Shown piece after piece: positions 12,237 to 20,225 of a stretch of 64,000 bases of DNA. Numbering within the stretch: the stretch's first letter is position 1; each line of letters begins with the position of its first letter. This stretch comes from Linepithema humile (Eukaryota; Arthropoda; Insecta; Hymenoptera; Formicidae). Position numbers and translations under genes: made by a program. The notes under the pieces are model-generated. The model was not told the origin of the DNA and ran no database searches. It saw only the letters and a list, made by a program, of their open reading frames with translations. The stretch lies in contig NC_090135.1 in NCBI RefSeq assembly GCF_040581485.1, positions 992,001-1,056,000 on the forward strand, read 5' to 3'.

Positions 12237-13006
12237 AAAATACGGTTTGTTGACACAGTGTCCTTCTGCGGGTTTGTAATCAGAGTTTTCCTTCTCCTAG
12301 GTCGGTTGCCGGCCAAGGCTAGAGAGCCCGACCTGCCCTGTGTGTAAAACGCGACCGCGTCCCATCCAACAACGCGTCGGACGGCCCCGGCCGCAAGACC
12401 GGGCTGGAAACCCAGGGAGATTCCCCGGAGGATCCGCCCCGGACTATCACCATCACCTTAGTCTTAAAAGGACTACCAGTGACCCAGTCCGATGTTTCGG
12501 ACTGTCCTTCCTCAAAAGGCCGAGAAAAACAACCCCGGTCTTCACCCTTGTGGGACATCTGAGCTGATCACAGCCAGGTACTCACGTCCCCCCACCGAGG
12601 CCGGTGACCCGGGCCCCATTATGGAACCTAGGCCACCGGCCCAGGTTGGCATGCACTCACCCGTGGACCAGGAGCACCCAGACCACGAGGAGACGCCTGC
12701 GGGAGCATCCGCAATGTTTTTCATAGAGGTTTTCTCCTCTTGGCGTGCGCCTCTGTTCCACAAGAGAAACAGAGACGCGCCTGCGAGAGCACCTGCGTCG
12801 TCACGGACAGGGAGTAGACCTCCCCCTAACGGTGTCGTGCCACCGGGCGATTGTAGTCGGGGCCGCCAACCCCTACCGGCAATTGGGATTCCATTCGTGC
12901 CAAGACGCAAACTTCGTCCCTAAGGAGTCGCCGGGCTCCTTGTTCCCTCCATAGGAGGAACTGTGCGCTCTTAGCACCGCAGAATGACTCTTGCGAGCCA
13001 CCCAAC
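12237..13006 (-). promoter_or_regulatory. R1-A 5' UTR
   Basis: About 770 nt of GC-rich sequence between the element start at 13006 and the ORF1 ATG. Stops occur in all minus frames; the longest stretches are about 80-120 codons and share no motif with known ORFs. It contains the structured segment listed at 12261-12340. Its internal promoter, if any, is not recognisable to me. Confidence 0.6.
12261..12340 (-). ncRNA. Structured RNA element in the R1-A 5' UTR
   Basis: In the minus-strand transcript, AGGTCGG (12328-12334) can pair with CCGACCT (12299-12305) around a loop with conserved GCTC...CTTGG....CAA. It is followed by a small hairpin, GAG / CTC, closed on the loop AAGGAAAA (12283-12296). 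R1-B and R1-E have the same architecture with compensatory base changes. It lies just upstream of the ORF1 start. Its function is unknown. Confidence 0.65.
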
Positions 13007-13028
13007 TTTTTTTTTTTTTTTTTTTTTT

Positions 13029-13559
13029 GTTTGGGGCCCGACAGTAGCCGGAGCCCCTGGGGGTGGGGAAATCTTCTAAAAGACGCCCCTCCGCGTGCAA
13101 TGTGCAGTCCTAATGACCGCACTGCGGAAGGGGAGTGTGGGATTCACCACCTAGCAAAACTTTGTTAAGGTGGCGCCTACCCACTAAAACCCCACCCCCA
13201 TTTGAACTTGGTCCTCTCCTGCCATTAAGTGGGAGAGGGCTGGGTATCGCCAGCGACATTTCATCCAGACCCTCTCCCTGGCATACCTTGTGCGGCACTT
13301 CAATTCCCCCCCCCCCCTAGGGGGGGGTAGGAGGTTGCCCTCTTCCGCCTTCCATTTGTCTCCCTCTTGGGGGCTGAGGGGGAAGGGGCAGGTGCCCAAA
13401 AGGGGCCCAATCTCCTTATCCCCCTCTCCCCTTGACCCTCACCGCGAGACGACAGTCTGTCTAGGCCGCTATCCCGCGGGGGGCCTAACTTCTTTGGGTA
13501 GGAGAGGGATATATAATCCCTCTCCTCCCAAGGGTCCACCCGACCTGGCCCTAACTGGA
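13029..13559 (-). other. R1-B 3' UTR with terminal hairpin
   Basis: C/G-rich noncoding sequence after the second ORF. Near the tail, CCCCTCCGC (13086-13094) pairs with GCGGAAGGGG (13134-13143), followed in transcript order by a conserved AAGATTTCCCCA block and the poly(A). The same arrangement with different paired bases is seen at R1-C (15577-15594) and R1-E (61147-61181). Long C and G runs at 13306-13327 are notable. Confidence 0.65.
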
Positions 13560-14363
13560 TCAGGGCTTCGGGGCTTTCCTTTTGCGCAGCAGTCTGCTGC
13601 CAATCCCCCTACTCCCGGCAACCGCTGTGTCCCCGACACCAGTCAGGGAGCACAACCGCCCACGGGAGGGGGGATTGTCCACCGTGGCCATTAAGGCCTT
13701 TAGGTCCCTTTCCCTGTCGGGTGGGGGCCATTCTGGGCGGGGGAATCGAGTGCAGAGCATCCGACTCCCTTCCGCCCTATTTTGCACCGAGGTCTGCAGG
13801 TCAACCTGCCCCCAATTTGTGCCTTGGGGAACGACCTCGGTGCTTTCCATCTTCAGGGCGATGAGTTCCCTGAGTTTCCTCATGAAACCCACCGCCCTTT
13901 TACGGAGCTCAGTGGGGCAAGCAGACGGACCTCGGAAGAGGAACTGGAGGCTCACCCTTCCGTCCGCACTGGCGCCCCATAGGTCCGGCCTATGGGCCTT
14001 TTCAAGGCTCATCTCAAGTAGAATGCCTTCGCAGGCATCCACCATCCGTAGGGAGTCTCCGTGGAGACAGATCACCTCCACTTCGAACTCACTGAAGGAT
14101 TCGGCCTGCCGGAGATCCCACAAGCCGTCCTCTGGCAACGTGGGTCCAGCATCCTCCTCCTTCCTCTTCTTTGGAGGTGGGGACTTTGCCCTCACCTCCT
14201 TCTCCGTAGGTGGAGGATTCGGGGGAGTTCCCTCTTCCTCCTCCGCCTCTATCTCCAGGAGTGGGGAGTCAACCCCCACCACTTCCTCAACCACCACCTC
14301 CATCACTGGAGATGGTGGGGGGAAAGGATTAGCCCCCCCCTCATCGTCAATCACCACTCCCAT
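13560..14363 (-). CDS. R1-B second ORF, unknown protein of 267 residues
   Basis: An intact ORF from ATG 14363 to a stop at 13560. The N-terminal 70 residues are acidic and Pro-rich, partly encoded by the minisatellite, and end in a basic nuclear-localisation-like SPPPKKRKEED. The rest looks globular (DGLWDLRQAESFSEFEVEVI; RKRAVGFMRKLRELIALKME) and matches no family I recognise; it lacks endonuclease, RT and zinc-knuckle motifs. It lies directly downstream of the gag-like ORF, where ORF2 would be in an autonomous LINE. An intact frame of this length in a non-autonomous element suggests selection or youth. It could be a diverged gag fragment. Confidence 0.55.
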   Translation of the reverse strand: MGVVIDDEGGANPFPPPSPVMEVVVEEVVGVDSPLLEIEAEEEEGTPPNPPPTEKEVRAKSPPPKKRKEEDAGPTLPEDGLWDLRQAESFSEFEVEVICLHGDSLRMVDACEGILLEMSLEKAHRPDLWGASADGRVSLQFLFRGPSACPTELRKRAVGFMRKLRELIALKMESTEVVPQGTNWGQVDLQTSVQNRAEGSRMLCTRFPRPEWPPPDRERDLKALMATVDNPPSRGRLCSLTGVGDTAVAGSRGIGSRLLRKRKAPKP

Positions 14364-14460
14364 TACTGGGGGTGGCAGGGGGGGACTTTCAGTCCCCCCA
14401 TCTCCTCCTCAACCACCACCTCCATCACTGGGGATGGTGGGGGGGGTCAGTCCCCCCCTC
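14262..14460. repeat. Minisatellite, about three units of roughly 63-75 bp
   Basis: Three imperfect units, each with CAACCACCACCTCCATCACT or a variant, GG.GATGGTGGGGGG and a run of C. The array spans the junction between the two R1-B ORFs and encodes the acidic N-terminus of the second one on the minus strand. Confidence 0.7.
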
Positions 14461-15166
14461 AATCAAACTGTCTGGAACAGGTTCCAGGGGAGGATCTGTC
14501 CCCCCCCTTTCCCCTCTTCTTCCTTCTTCTTCGTCTTCCCCTAGGGGGGACGAGCGGGCAGGAGCGTCCACCGATCCGGTGGGCCGCATCTTTGCCCGCC
14601 TCCTTGCAAGCCGGGCAGCTCGCCCTCCTCTGCGAGCATGCCCGGGCTTGATGACCGGCACCCCCGCAGTGGAGGCAGCATTTGCTTCGATCCACCGCTA
14701 AGGGGCACCGCCATTTTTCGTGCCCCCTAAGGAGGCACTTGAAACATCTGGGAGGGGGGGTGACCTCCCCTCCCATTCCCACCATTCTATCGGGCGTTAG
14801 CCCTTCCTTCCTCTGGGTCTGCGTCCCAACGCTACGCACGTTAGACGCAGACCCTTTCCTCGTTATAGAGGAATAGGAGGGTAAACCCCCCTTTCCTCCG
14901 GGGCCTTTGCCCCCTCTATTGGGCGCTTGCGCGCAGCGTCCACGGATCTCCTCGAGGAGGGTAAGGAGGACCCTTAATGTTCTGAGGGCCTCAGCCCACA
15001 GTTCTCCGTCCGCGGTAACACGTTCGTCCAGGGCGCCCGCGTGGCACGCCATGGATGGCCCGTCGCTAGATGACGACAGGGGGGGCACCGGGACCGGATA
15101 CCCCCCTCGCCGGCCTCTGGGGTTCCGAGGCCCCTAAGGCGGTAACGGTGTTCTCCTTGTCGTCAT
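14459..15166 (-). pseudogene. R1-B gag-like ORF with three zinc knuckles
   Basis: A short ORF1-type protein. The frame opens at ATG 15166 (MTTRRTPLPP), has one TAG ten codons later, and is then open to 14459 (about 209 residues from a GTG at 15088). It has an alpha-helical stretch (LRTLRVLLTLLEEIRGRC), a basic linker, then CFKCLLRGHEKWRC, CLHCGGAGHQARAC and CPACKEAGKDAAHRIGGRSC, and a basic tail. These knuckles match the C-terminus of R1-clade ORF1 proteins, which bind element RNA. The long N-terminal half seen in R1-A and R1-C is missing. The early TAG could be a mutation, or translation could start at a non-ATG codon. Confidence 0.72.
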
Positions 15167-15200
15167 TTAATTTAACATTAGTTGTGATTTGTTGACAGAG

Positions 15201-15290
15201 TTGTCTTCTCCGGGTTTTTTATCGTGGTTTTCCTTCCACTAGGACGGTTGCTTACCAAGGTTGACGAGCCCGTCCTGCCCGGGTTTTTTA
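15201..15290 (-). ncRNA. Structured RNA element in the R1-B 5' UTR
   Basis: In the transcript AGGACGG (15270-15276) pairs with CCGTCCT (15241-15247), followed by a GTGG / CCAC hairpin on loop AAGGAAAA (15224-15239). An outer pairing CCGGG / CCCGG (about 15277-15281 with 15208-15213) closes the whole. The helix differs from R1-A and R1-E at paired positions while pairing is kept. Confidence 0.68.
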
Positions 15291-15330
15291 ATCGGAGTTC
15301 TTCCTTCTCCTAAGGCATGCTCTTAGCCCC

Positions 15331-15453
15331 TGTTGGTTCACCCCAATCCATCCTGGGACCAGCGTCCCGATCCGGAAAAAGAGATCATCAGCGTGGTCTA
15401 CCCCAATCCATCCTGGGGCCGAAGCCCCAATCCGAAAAAGGAGATCATTGACC
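15331..15453. repeat. Two 60-bp direct repeats in the R1-B 5' UTR
   Basis: CCCCAATCCATCCTGGG occurs at 15341 and again exactly 60 bp later at 15401, with the surrounding 60 bp similar. Tandem 5' UTR repeats are common in LINEs and may carry promoter activity; nothing here shows that directly. Confidence 0.7.
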
Positions 15454-15510
15454 CAGGGGAGCCCTGGCACCACGACAAGGTGGCACGCCATCGCCAGGGA
15501 GCCACCCAAC

Positions 15511-15534
15511 AACCTAACCTAACTTAACCTAACC
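15511..15534 (-). repeat. Degenerate TTAGG-type block between R1-C tail and R1-B
   Basis: AACCTAACCTAACTTAACCT plus AACC, i.e. about five TTAGG-like units on the minus strand with one variant. It sits between the poly(A) of R1-C (T run 15535-15546) and the 5' end of R1-B. TTAGG is the usual insect telomere repeat and the target of SART and TRAS LINEs. This block could be target DNA or a chance microsatellite. Confidence 0.6.
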
Positions 15535-16143
15535 TTTTTTTTTTTTGTTCAAAGATGAGAAAATCTTCAAAAGACACCCTGGTCCGGTCCAGGGTAGTGC
15601 TGGATTCGACCGAGACTTGCTTCTGGAAGTTTCTGATCCTGACCAATTTTGAATTCCCCATACCCTCAGCCTAACCCCATCCAACATTCCAGGCGGTACG
15701 GAAATGTTGTTCGATGCTGAGGGAAAGGACAGAGATGACAAATCCATCGGCCAAGCAGAACCATCCACGCATCTCGACCGCCTACCAGTTAAAAACTCAC
15801 CTCATGCCTAACAGGCCCTTACGTGAGAGGGAGGCAGGCTTACTAACTAGAGCATTTCTCTACCTCCCCCTCAGGAATGCCTTCTAACGAAGACTCAAAC
15901 AAAGAAAAAACGGGAATTGCTAAAAAGTAAGTATAAGAACCTAATCAACTAATAAACAATCGTTTAAGAACACAATAATTAATATTTACAATAACGCAAC
16001 ACCAATATCATTCCATAAGAAGACATCCGAGTTGCCCCTCTTATAGAAACAGTAATAATAATAATAGCTGTATTGACAAAACTAATTATATACTAATTAT
16101 TCTACGTTACATTAATCGGATATTTCCGAATCCAGATGACCAA
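15535..16143 (-). other. R1-C 3' UTR, conserved terminal hairpin and poly(A)
   Basis: From the tail upward: T run 15535-15546 (poly(A)), a GAACA-like terminus, the block AAGATTTTCTCA, and a hairpin CCCTGG (15577-15582) with CCAGGG (15589-15594), then GTAGTGCTGGATTCG on the plus strand, shared with R1-E. About 15890-16143 is AT-rich, unlike the rest, and may be an unrecognised small insertion that removed the end of ORF2. Confidence 0.65.
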
Positions 16144-16621
16144 TTAATTGTCTCTTATTCTCACTTTTTCAAATTGCTGTGTAAAACTCCAGTCACCATC
16201 TAATGTAATACCAAGGTATTTTAGAGTTGGGGTAATAAGAACCTCTTTGTTTTTAATAATTAATTTATAGGAACCACACCCAACTGCAGAGGCCGGAAAA
16301 GCCATCGCCTCCGTTTTATGCGGAGAGACTTCAAGACCAAGTCTTTCTATCTCTCTGACTACCATGGCAGATGCCATCATCAAAAGATGGGACGCCCTCT
16401 CGATACTCTCCTCCGAGACGACCAAGATGGTATCATCCGCGTAACCAATCAAATTACAACCCGACGGAAGAGCCAATCCAAGAACGCTATTGTACCCAAT
16501 GTTCCACAGGGTTGGTCCCAAGACCGAGCCCTGCGGAACACTGCGGTACACCCCTCGCGTCCGAACAATACCCTTGGAGTCAATGTAGACCAGGCTTCTA
16601 TTCAACAAATAATCCGAAATA
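16144..16621 (-). pseudogene. R1-C ORF2, RT palm segment downstream of the Gypsy insertion
   Basis: Continues the RT from 22320. It has SVPQGSVLGPTLWN and GYADDTILVVS (the catalytic Asp pair), SPHKTEAMAF and LKYLGITLDGDWSFTQQF, all typical of R1-clade RT. It stops at 16144, well before the expected C-terminal zinc finger. The consensus Gly before VPQGSV is Ser here, one possible sign of decay. Confidence 0.85.
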
Positions 16622-16625
16622 ACCC

Positions 16626-17056
16626 TGTGGCGATTATATCGTCACATGCTTTCCCAAAAAGAGAAAATATTAACCAGAGAAACACGTATACGAATACGGT
16701 CAAATAAACATAAATAAAGATAACAGACGAGACGGTAGACGAGAAGCACAGTGACAAACATCGGGACGTAACAGACAAGAAATAAACGAATAGAACCTTT
16801 TCGAAGCCTATCGAAGGTGAAATTTTAAGGCGAACGATAGGAAGAGCGGTTACATGCTCGAGGAGTCCGCTACAGGCAATCGCCGTGTACAGTCGCTTTT
16901 ATCATCCGCACGATTTTTATACATTGCTGTACCGATTATTCAAAGATCGAGTTTTATAATAAATTGGTATTATCTGCAACTACTCTCTCACATTATTTTA
17001 ATTCCCGACTCGTATCGAGGCGTCCAAAGTAATCGCGACGCGCGTAAATCGCCAAA
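16626..17056 (+). repeat. Gypsy 5' LTR
   Basis: Starts TGTGGCGATT and ends AATCGCCAAA, so the two ends are inverted repeats, although the last bases are not the usual CA. If the duplication is read as AACCC the LTR is one base shorter. It matches 21885-22315 along its length by eye. Confidence 0.92.
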
Positions 17057-17057
17057 G

Positions 17058-17075
17058 TGGTGACCCCGACGTGAT
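17058..17075 (+). promoter_or_regulatory. Gypsy primer-binding site (tRNA-Trp)
   Basis: TGGTGACCCCGACGTGAT directly after the 5' LTR. It is complementary to the 3' end of insect tRNA-Trp as I know it, the primer used by CsRn1-type Gypsy elements. Confidence 0.75.
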
Positions 17076-17223
17076 CGCGAACGAGCGGGAATTCGCGATT
17101 CTTTGTTCGTGTGAGAGCAGTACATTTTTTTTTTTACTTTTTATTGTGACGACCGGTGAGACGATCTGTTCGATCGGACCCGGAAGAGTGAGAGTGACCA
17201 GTGGCGAGAAAAAACGATTTGAC

Positions 17224-18240
17224 ATGGTGGTGACCCGAGACGAAGAAACGAGCGCTCCGCTGCCGGAGCCAGAAGCACGAGCGCTGGAGCAGCCGCGACT
17301 CCAGGGAGTGCCGATGAATCTGCTCGGGATGCAACCGGCGAGATACGAGCAGCCGCCAGGGTATTTTTTACCCGCTCCTGAGGTGAGCCGCGTGGGCATG
17401 CGGATGCCAGAGTTCACGCCGTCAGACCCTGAACTCTGGTTCAGTATCGTCGACCGGAGTTTCCAAGCCGCCGGAATCACGGTCGACGCGACGAAATTCG
17501 GTTACGCGCTGACGGCCATTGGGCCGCGTTATACAGTCGAAGTGCGCGATATTATCATGAATCCGCCCGCGGAACGCGCGTATGATACTTTGAAATCGGA
17601 ACTGATCAAACGGCTCAGCTTGTCGCAGGAGCACAAAACACGTAGACTCCTCGAGCACGAAGAAATCGGAGATCGAAAGCCGTCGCAGTTCTTGCGGCAC
17701 CTGCGCGGCCTCGCCGGAAGTGCCGTGGGCGACCAGATCTTACGAACGATCTGGCTGAGTCGGCTGCCGGCGTATATTCAGCCGCATTTAGTGACGCGAA
17801 CCGGGGACACGCCAGAACAATTGGCGGACATCGCGGACGCGATAATCGAGGCGACCCGGGCGCCGGTGTTCCAAGTGGCGGAGGCAGCGAGGGCCGTAAC
17901 GCCTCAGGGACAGAACGCAAGTGATCCCGCGTCTCTGGAGGCGAAATTCGAGGTACGCCTGGCGCAAATGCGGCTGACAATGCAGCAGGAGATCGCGGAG
18001 CAGATGGCGGCAATTCGAAGATCCATCGAGGCGATCGGCAGCGAGCGCTACCGGGGAGGTCGCGATGACGACCGACGTCGTCCGCGTTCGCGTTCGCGTT
18101 CGCGCCCGCGCGCGCGATCGGGAGATCGCGATCCGCCGGCCAGTGGTATGTGCTGGTACCACTGGCAATTCGGGGCGGACGCTAGACAATGCAGAGCACC
18201 CTGCTCGATGCAGCAGGGAAACGCGGGGGCCGGTCGCTAG
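17224..18240 (+). CDS. gag: Gypsy Gag
   Basis: Structural protein of the Gypsy element, 338 residues from the first ATG (17224, MVVTRDEETS); the frame is open further upstream to a GTG at 17071. The central part has a capsid-like helical region (WFSIVDRSFQAAGI; LLEHEEIGDRKPSQFLRHL; IWLSRLPAYIQPHL). A basic Arg/Ser-rich stretch precedes a C-terminal CWYHWQFGADARQCRAPC finger of the CHCC type typical of CsRn1/Kabuki gag. It overlaps the pol frame by 52 nt in the -1 frame, so pol is probably expressed by ribosomal frameshifting. The copy has no break. Confidence 0.9.
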   Translation: MVVTRDEETSAPLPEPEARALEQPRLQGVPMNLLGMQPARYEQPPGYFLPAPEVSRVGMRMPEFTPSDPELWFSIVDRSFQAAGITVDATKFGYALTAIGPRYTVEVRDIIMNPPAERAYDTLKSELIKRLSLSQEHKTRRLLEHEEIGDRKPSQFLRHLRGLAGSAVGDQILRTIWLSRLPAYIQPHLVTRTGDTPEQLADIADAIIEATRAPVFQVAEAARAVTPQGQNASDPASLEAKFEVRLAQMRLTMQQEIAEQMAAIRRSIEAIGSERYRGGRDDDRRRPRSRSRSRPRARSGDRDPPASGMCWYHWQFGADARQCRAPCSMQQGNAGAGR

Positions 18241-20225
18241 TGGCGGCGAGCGACTCAGGCCACGGAACGCGACGCCTGTTCGTGACTGACGCGAGTTCTA
18301 AAGTGACTTTTTTAATTGACACGGGTGCGGATCTCTGCGTGTACCCTCGAAAGATGGTTCGAGGTCCACGACAGAGATCCACCTACGAACTTTCGGCCGC
18401 CAACGGTACAACGATTTTTACTTACGGGACGGAGACTTTACAATTAAATTTCGGATTACGACGGGCGTTTTCGTGGCGGTTCGTGGTCGCGGACGTCTCG
18501 AGACCGATAATCGGCGCCGATTTTCTGGCACACTACGGACTCCTGGTAGACCTACGCGGGTCGCGTCTCATTGACCAAGTGACTAGTCTAACCGCGCGGG
18601 GACGTTGCATCCAGTGTGATGCACCCAGCGTAAAGACAATTACGGGAGAGACTCAATACCACCGATTACTGGAGCAGTACGCAGATATCGCGAGGCCAGA
18701 CGGGCGTCCGGGAGGCGCGATCCACGCCACGCGGCACTACATAGAGACGACACCGGGACCACCCGTCGCGTGCAGACCGCGGAGACTCGCTCCGGACCGA
18801 TTGGCGGCGGCGAAACGAGAATTTCGAAAAATGGTGGAAGCCGGGGTCGCGCGACCGTCGAATAGTAGTTGGTCGGCTCCTCTGCACATGGTGCCGAAGG
18901 GAGGAGAAGAATGGCGACCCTGCGGCGACTACAGGGCATTAAATGCGCGAACGATCCCGGATCGCTACCCGGTGCGACACATACAAGATTTCGCGCAGGC
19001 TCTCGCCGGCAAGACGATTTTTACAACATTAGACTTAGTACGCGCGTATCACCAGATACCGGTGGCAGAGAAAGACGTGCCGAAGACGGCGATAACCACG
19101 CCGTTCGGCATGTACGAATTTCCGTACATGTCGTTCGGATTACGTAACGCAGCGCAAACCTTTCAGCGCTTCATAGACGAAGTTCTGCGCGATTTTGATT
19201 TCTCTTACGCGTACATTGACGACATCCTCGTCGCGTCATCCTCGGAGGAAGAACATCGCGAACATCTGCGAATGTTATTCGAGCGTCTACGAGAATACGG
19301 GGTTATCATCAACCCCGCGAAGTGCAAATTCGGCCAGAGCAGCGTGGAATTCCTAGGATACGAGGTTTCCGAAGGAGGAACTCGCCCGCTGCCGACGCGA
19401 GTGGAGGCGATACTGGCGATGCAGTCGCCGAGGACGGCGAAAGAACTCCGAAGATACTTGGGCATGGTAAACTTCTATAGGAGGTTCATGCCCAAGGCCG
19501 CCGAAATATTGACGCCCCTGAGCGACCTTCTGCAGGGAAATATCAAAGGAAAGGCGACAATATCGTGGACGGCGCGGGCTCAGCAAGCATTCGAGGCATC
19601 AAAGACAAATCTAGCCGAAGCCGCCCTTCTGAGACACCCCAGGGCAAACGCGGAGCTCGCATTGTTTACCGACGCGTCCGAACAAAGCATCGGCGCGTCC
19701 TTACAACAACGAGGCAGTGACGGCTGGGAACCATTGGCGTTTTTCTCGAAAAGGCGCCCAACCGAAACGAAATACAGCGCGTTCGATCGAGAGCTGTTAG
19801 CCGTTTACCTGGCGGTGAAGAACTTTCGGCACATGGTGGAAGCCCGCACGTTCGCAATATACACGGATCATAAACCGATAATCTACGCATTCCGCCAGAA
19901 GCCTGAGAAGAGCACGCCGCGACAATTCCGCTACCTGGATTATATCGGACAATTCACCACCGACATTCGACACGTGGCGGGCGTAGAAAACGTCGTGGCC
20001 GACGCGCTATCGAGGATAGAAGAGCTCAACCTCTCCCCTGGATTACGCCGCGTTGGCGGAATCGCAGGAGAAGGACGAGGAGATCGGAAAATACTTGCGG
20101 CGAGAGTCCGGACTGAAACTCAACAGGATAGAGATTCCCGGAACCGGGAGGAAGATTTATTGCGACACGACAACAACGATACCACGACCGTTTTTGACAA
20201 GGCCTTTTCGCCGGGCCGCATTTGA
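18189..20225 (+). CDS. pol: Gypsy Pol, protease-RT-RNase H part
   Basis: A 678-residue frame overlapping the end of gag. Protease FLIDTGAD lies at residues 42-48. RT motifs follow: WRPCGDYRALNARTIPDRYP, TLDLVRAYHQIPV, and YIDDILVAS at about residue 340. RNase H begins about residue 490 (LFTDASEQSIGASL) and includes YTDHKPI. The frame leaves the coding sequence near 20041, a few codons after DALSRIEELNLSP, and ends in about 60 unrelated residues; the integrase continues in the next frame. One extra base near 20041 would explain this; a second programmed shift is less usual. Confidence 0.92.
   Translation: MQSTLLDAAGKRGGRSLVAASDSGHGTRRLFVTDASSKVTFLIDTGADLCVYPRKMVRGPRQRSTYELSAANGTTIFTYGTETLQLNFGLRRAFSWRFVVADVSRPIIGADFLAHYGLLVDLRGSRLIDQVTSLTARGRCIQCDAPSVKTITGETQYHRLLEQYADIARPDGRPGGAIHATRHYIETTPGPPVACRPRRLAPDRLAAAKREFRKMVEAGVARPSNSSWSAPLHMVPKGGEEWRPCGDYRALNARTIPDRYPVRHIQDFAQALAGKTIFTTLDLVRAYHQIPVAEKDVPKTAITTPFGMYEFPYMSFGLRNAAQTFQRFIDEVLRDFDFSYAYIDDILVASSSEEEHREHLRMLFERLREYGVIINPAKCKFGQSSVEFLGYEVSEGGTRPLPTRVEAILAMQSPRTAKELRRYLGMVNFYRRFMPKAAEILTPLSDLLQGNIKGKATISWTARAQQAFEASKTNLAEAALLRHPRANAELALFTDASEQSIGASLQQRGSDGWEPLAFFSKRRPTETKYSAFDRELLAVYLAVKNFRHMVEARTFAIYTDHKPIIYAFRQKPEKSTPRQFRYLDYIGQFTTDIRHVAGVENVVADALSRIEELNLSPGLRRVGGIAGEGRGDRKILAARVRTETQQDRDSRNREEDLLRHDNNDTTTVFDKAFSPGRI

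Larger units (their letters stand above)
1..13006 (-). mobile_element. R1-A: R1-clade non-LTR retrotransposon, interrupted by TIR1, 3' end beyond window
   Basis: Reading on the minus strand, the element begins at about 13006 with a 12-nt 5' end (GTTGGGTGGCTC) identical to that of R1-B at 15510. A 5' UTR of about 770 nt follows, then ORF1 (12236 down to 2666, interrupted by TIR1 at 3874-10886) and ORF2 (2676 to the window edge). Gag zinc knuckles, an APE-type endonuclease and an RT with FADD/YADD-type palm motif place it in the R1 clade. The copy is dead: ORF1 has the TIR1 insertion and two frameshifts, ORF2 one stop and one frameshift. The upstream neighbour R1-B ends in a poly(A) tail directly at its 5' end. 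Clade assignment is from recognisable domains, not from a tree. Confidence 0.9.
13007..15510 (-). mobile_element. R1-B: RT-less R1-type retroelement
   Basis: A 2.5-kb minus-strand element. It starts at 15510 with the same 12 nt as R1-A, has a 5' UTR with 60-bp repeats and the shared RNA structure, two ORFs, a 3' UTR with the shared terminal hairpin, and a 22-nt poly(A) tail (T run at 13007-13028). No endonuclease or RT is encoded. The tail abuts the 5' end of R1-A exactly. It looks like a non-autonomous LINE that borrows the RT of full-length relatives; the shared 5' and 3' RNA parts support this but do not prove it. Confidence 0.75.

Noticed and set aside
12261..12340. HDV-like or hammerhead ribozyme in the R1 5' UTRs
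   Set aside because: No hammerhead core (CUGAUGA...GAAA). The HDV topology needs the first helix at the 5' end and a catalytic C in the right junction; the segment lies internally and the junction does not fit. Kept only as an unknown structured RNA.
12492..13694. Several 70-140 codon frames in the R1-A 5' UTR and R1-B 3' UTR
   Set aside because: GC-rich sequence opens frames on both strands; compositions are Pro/Arg/Gly-biased and no motif is shared with other R1 copies.
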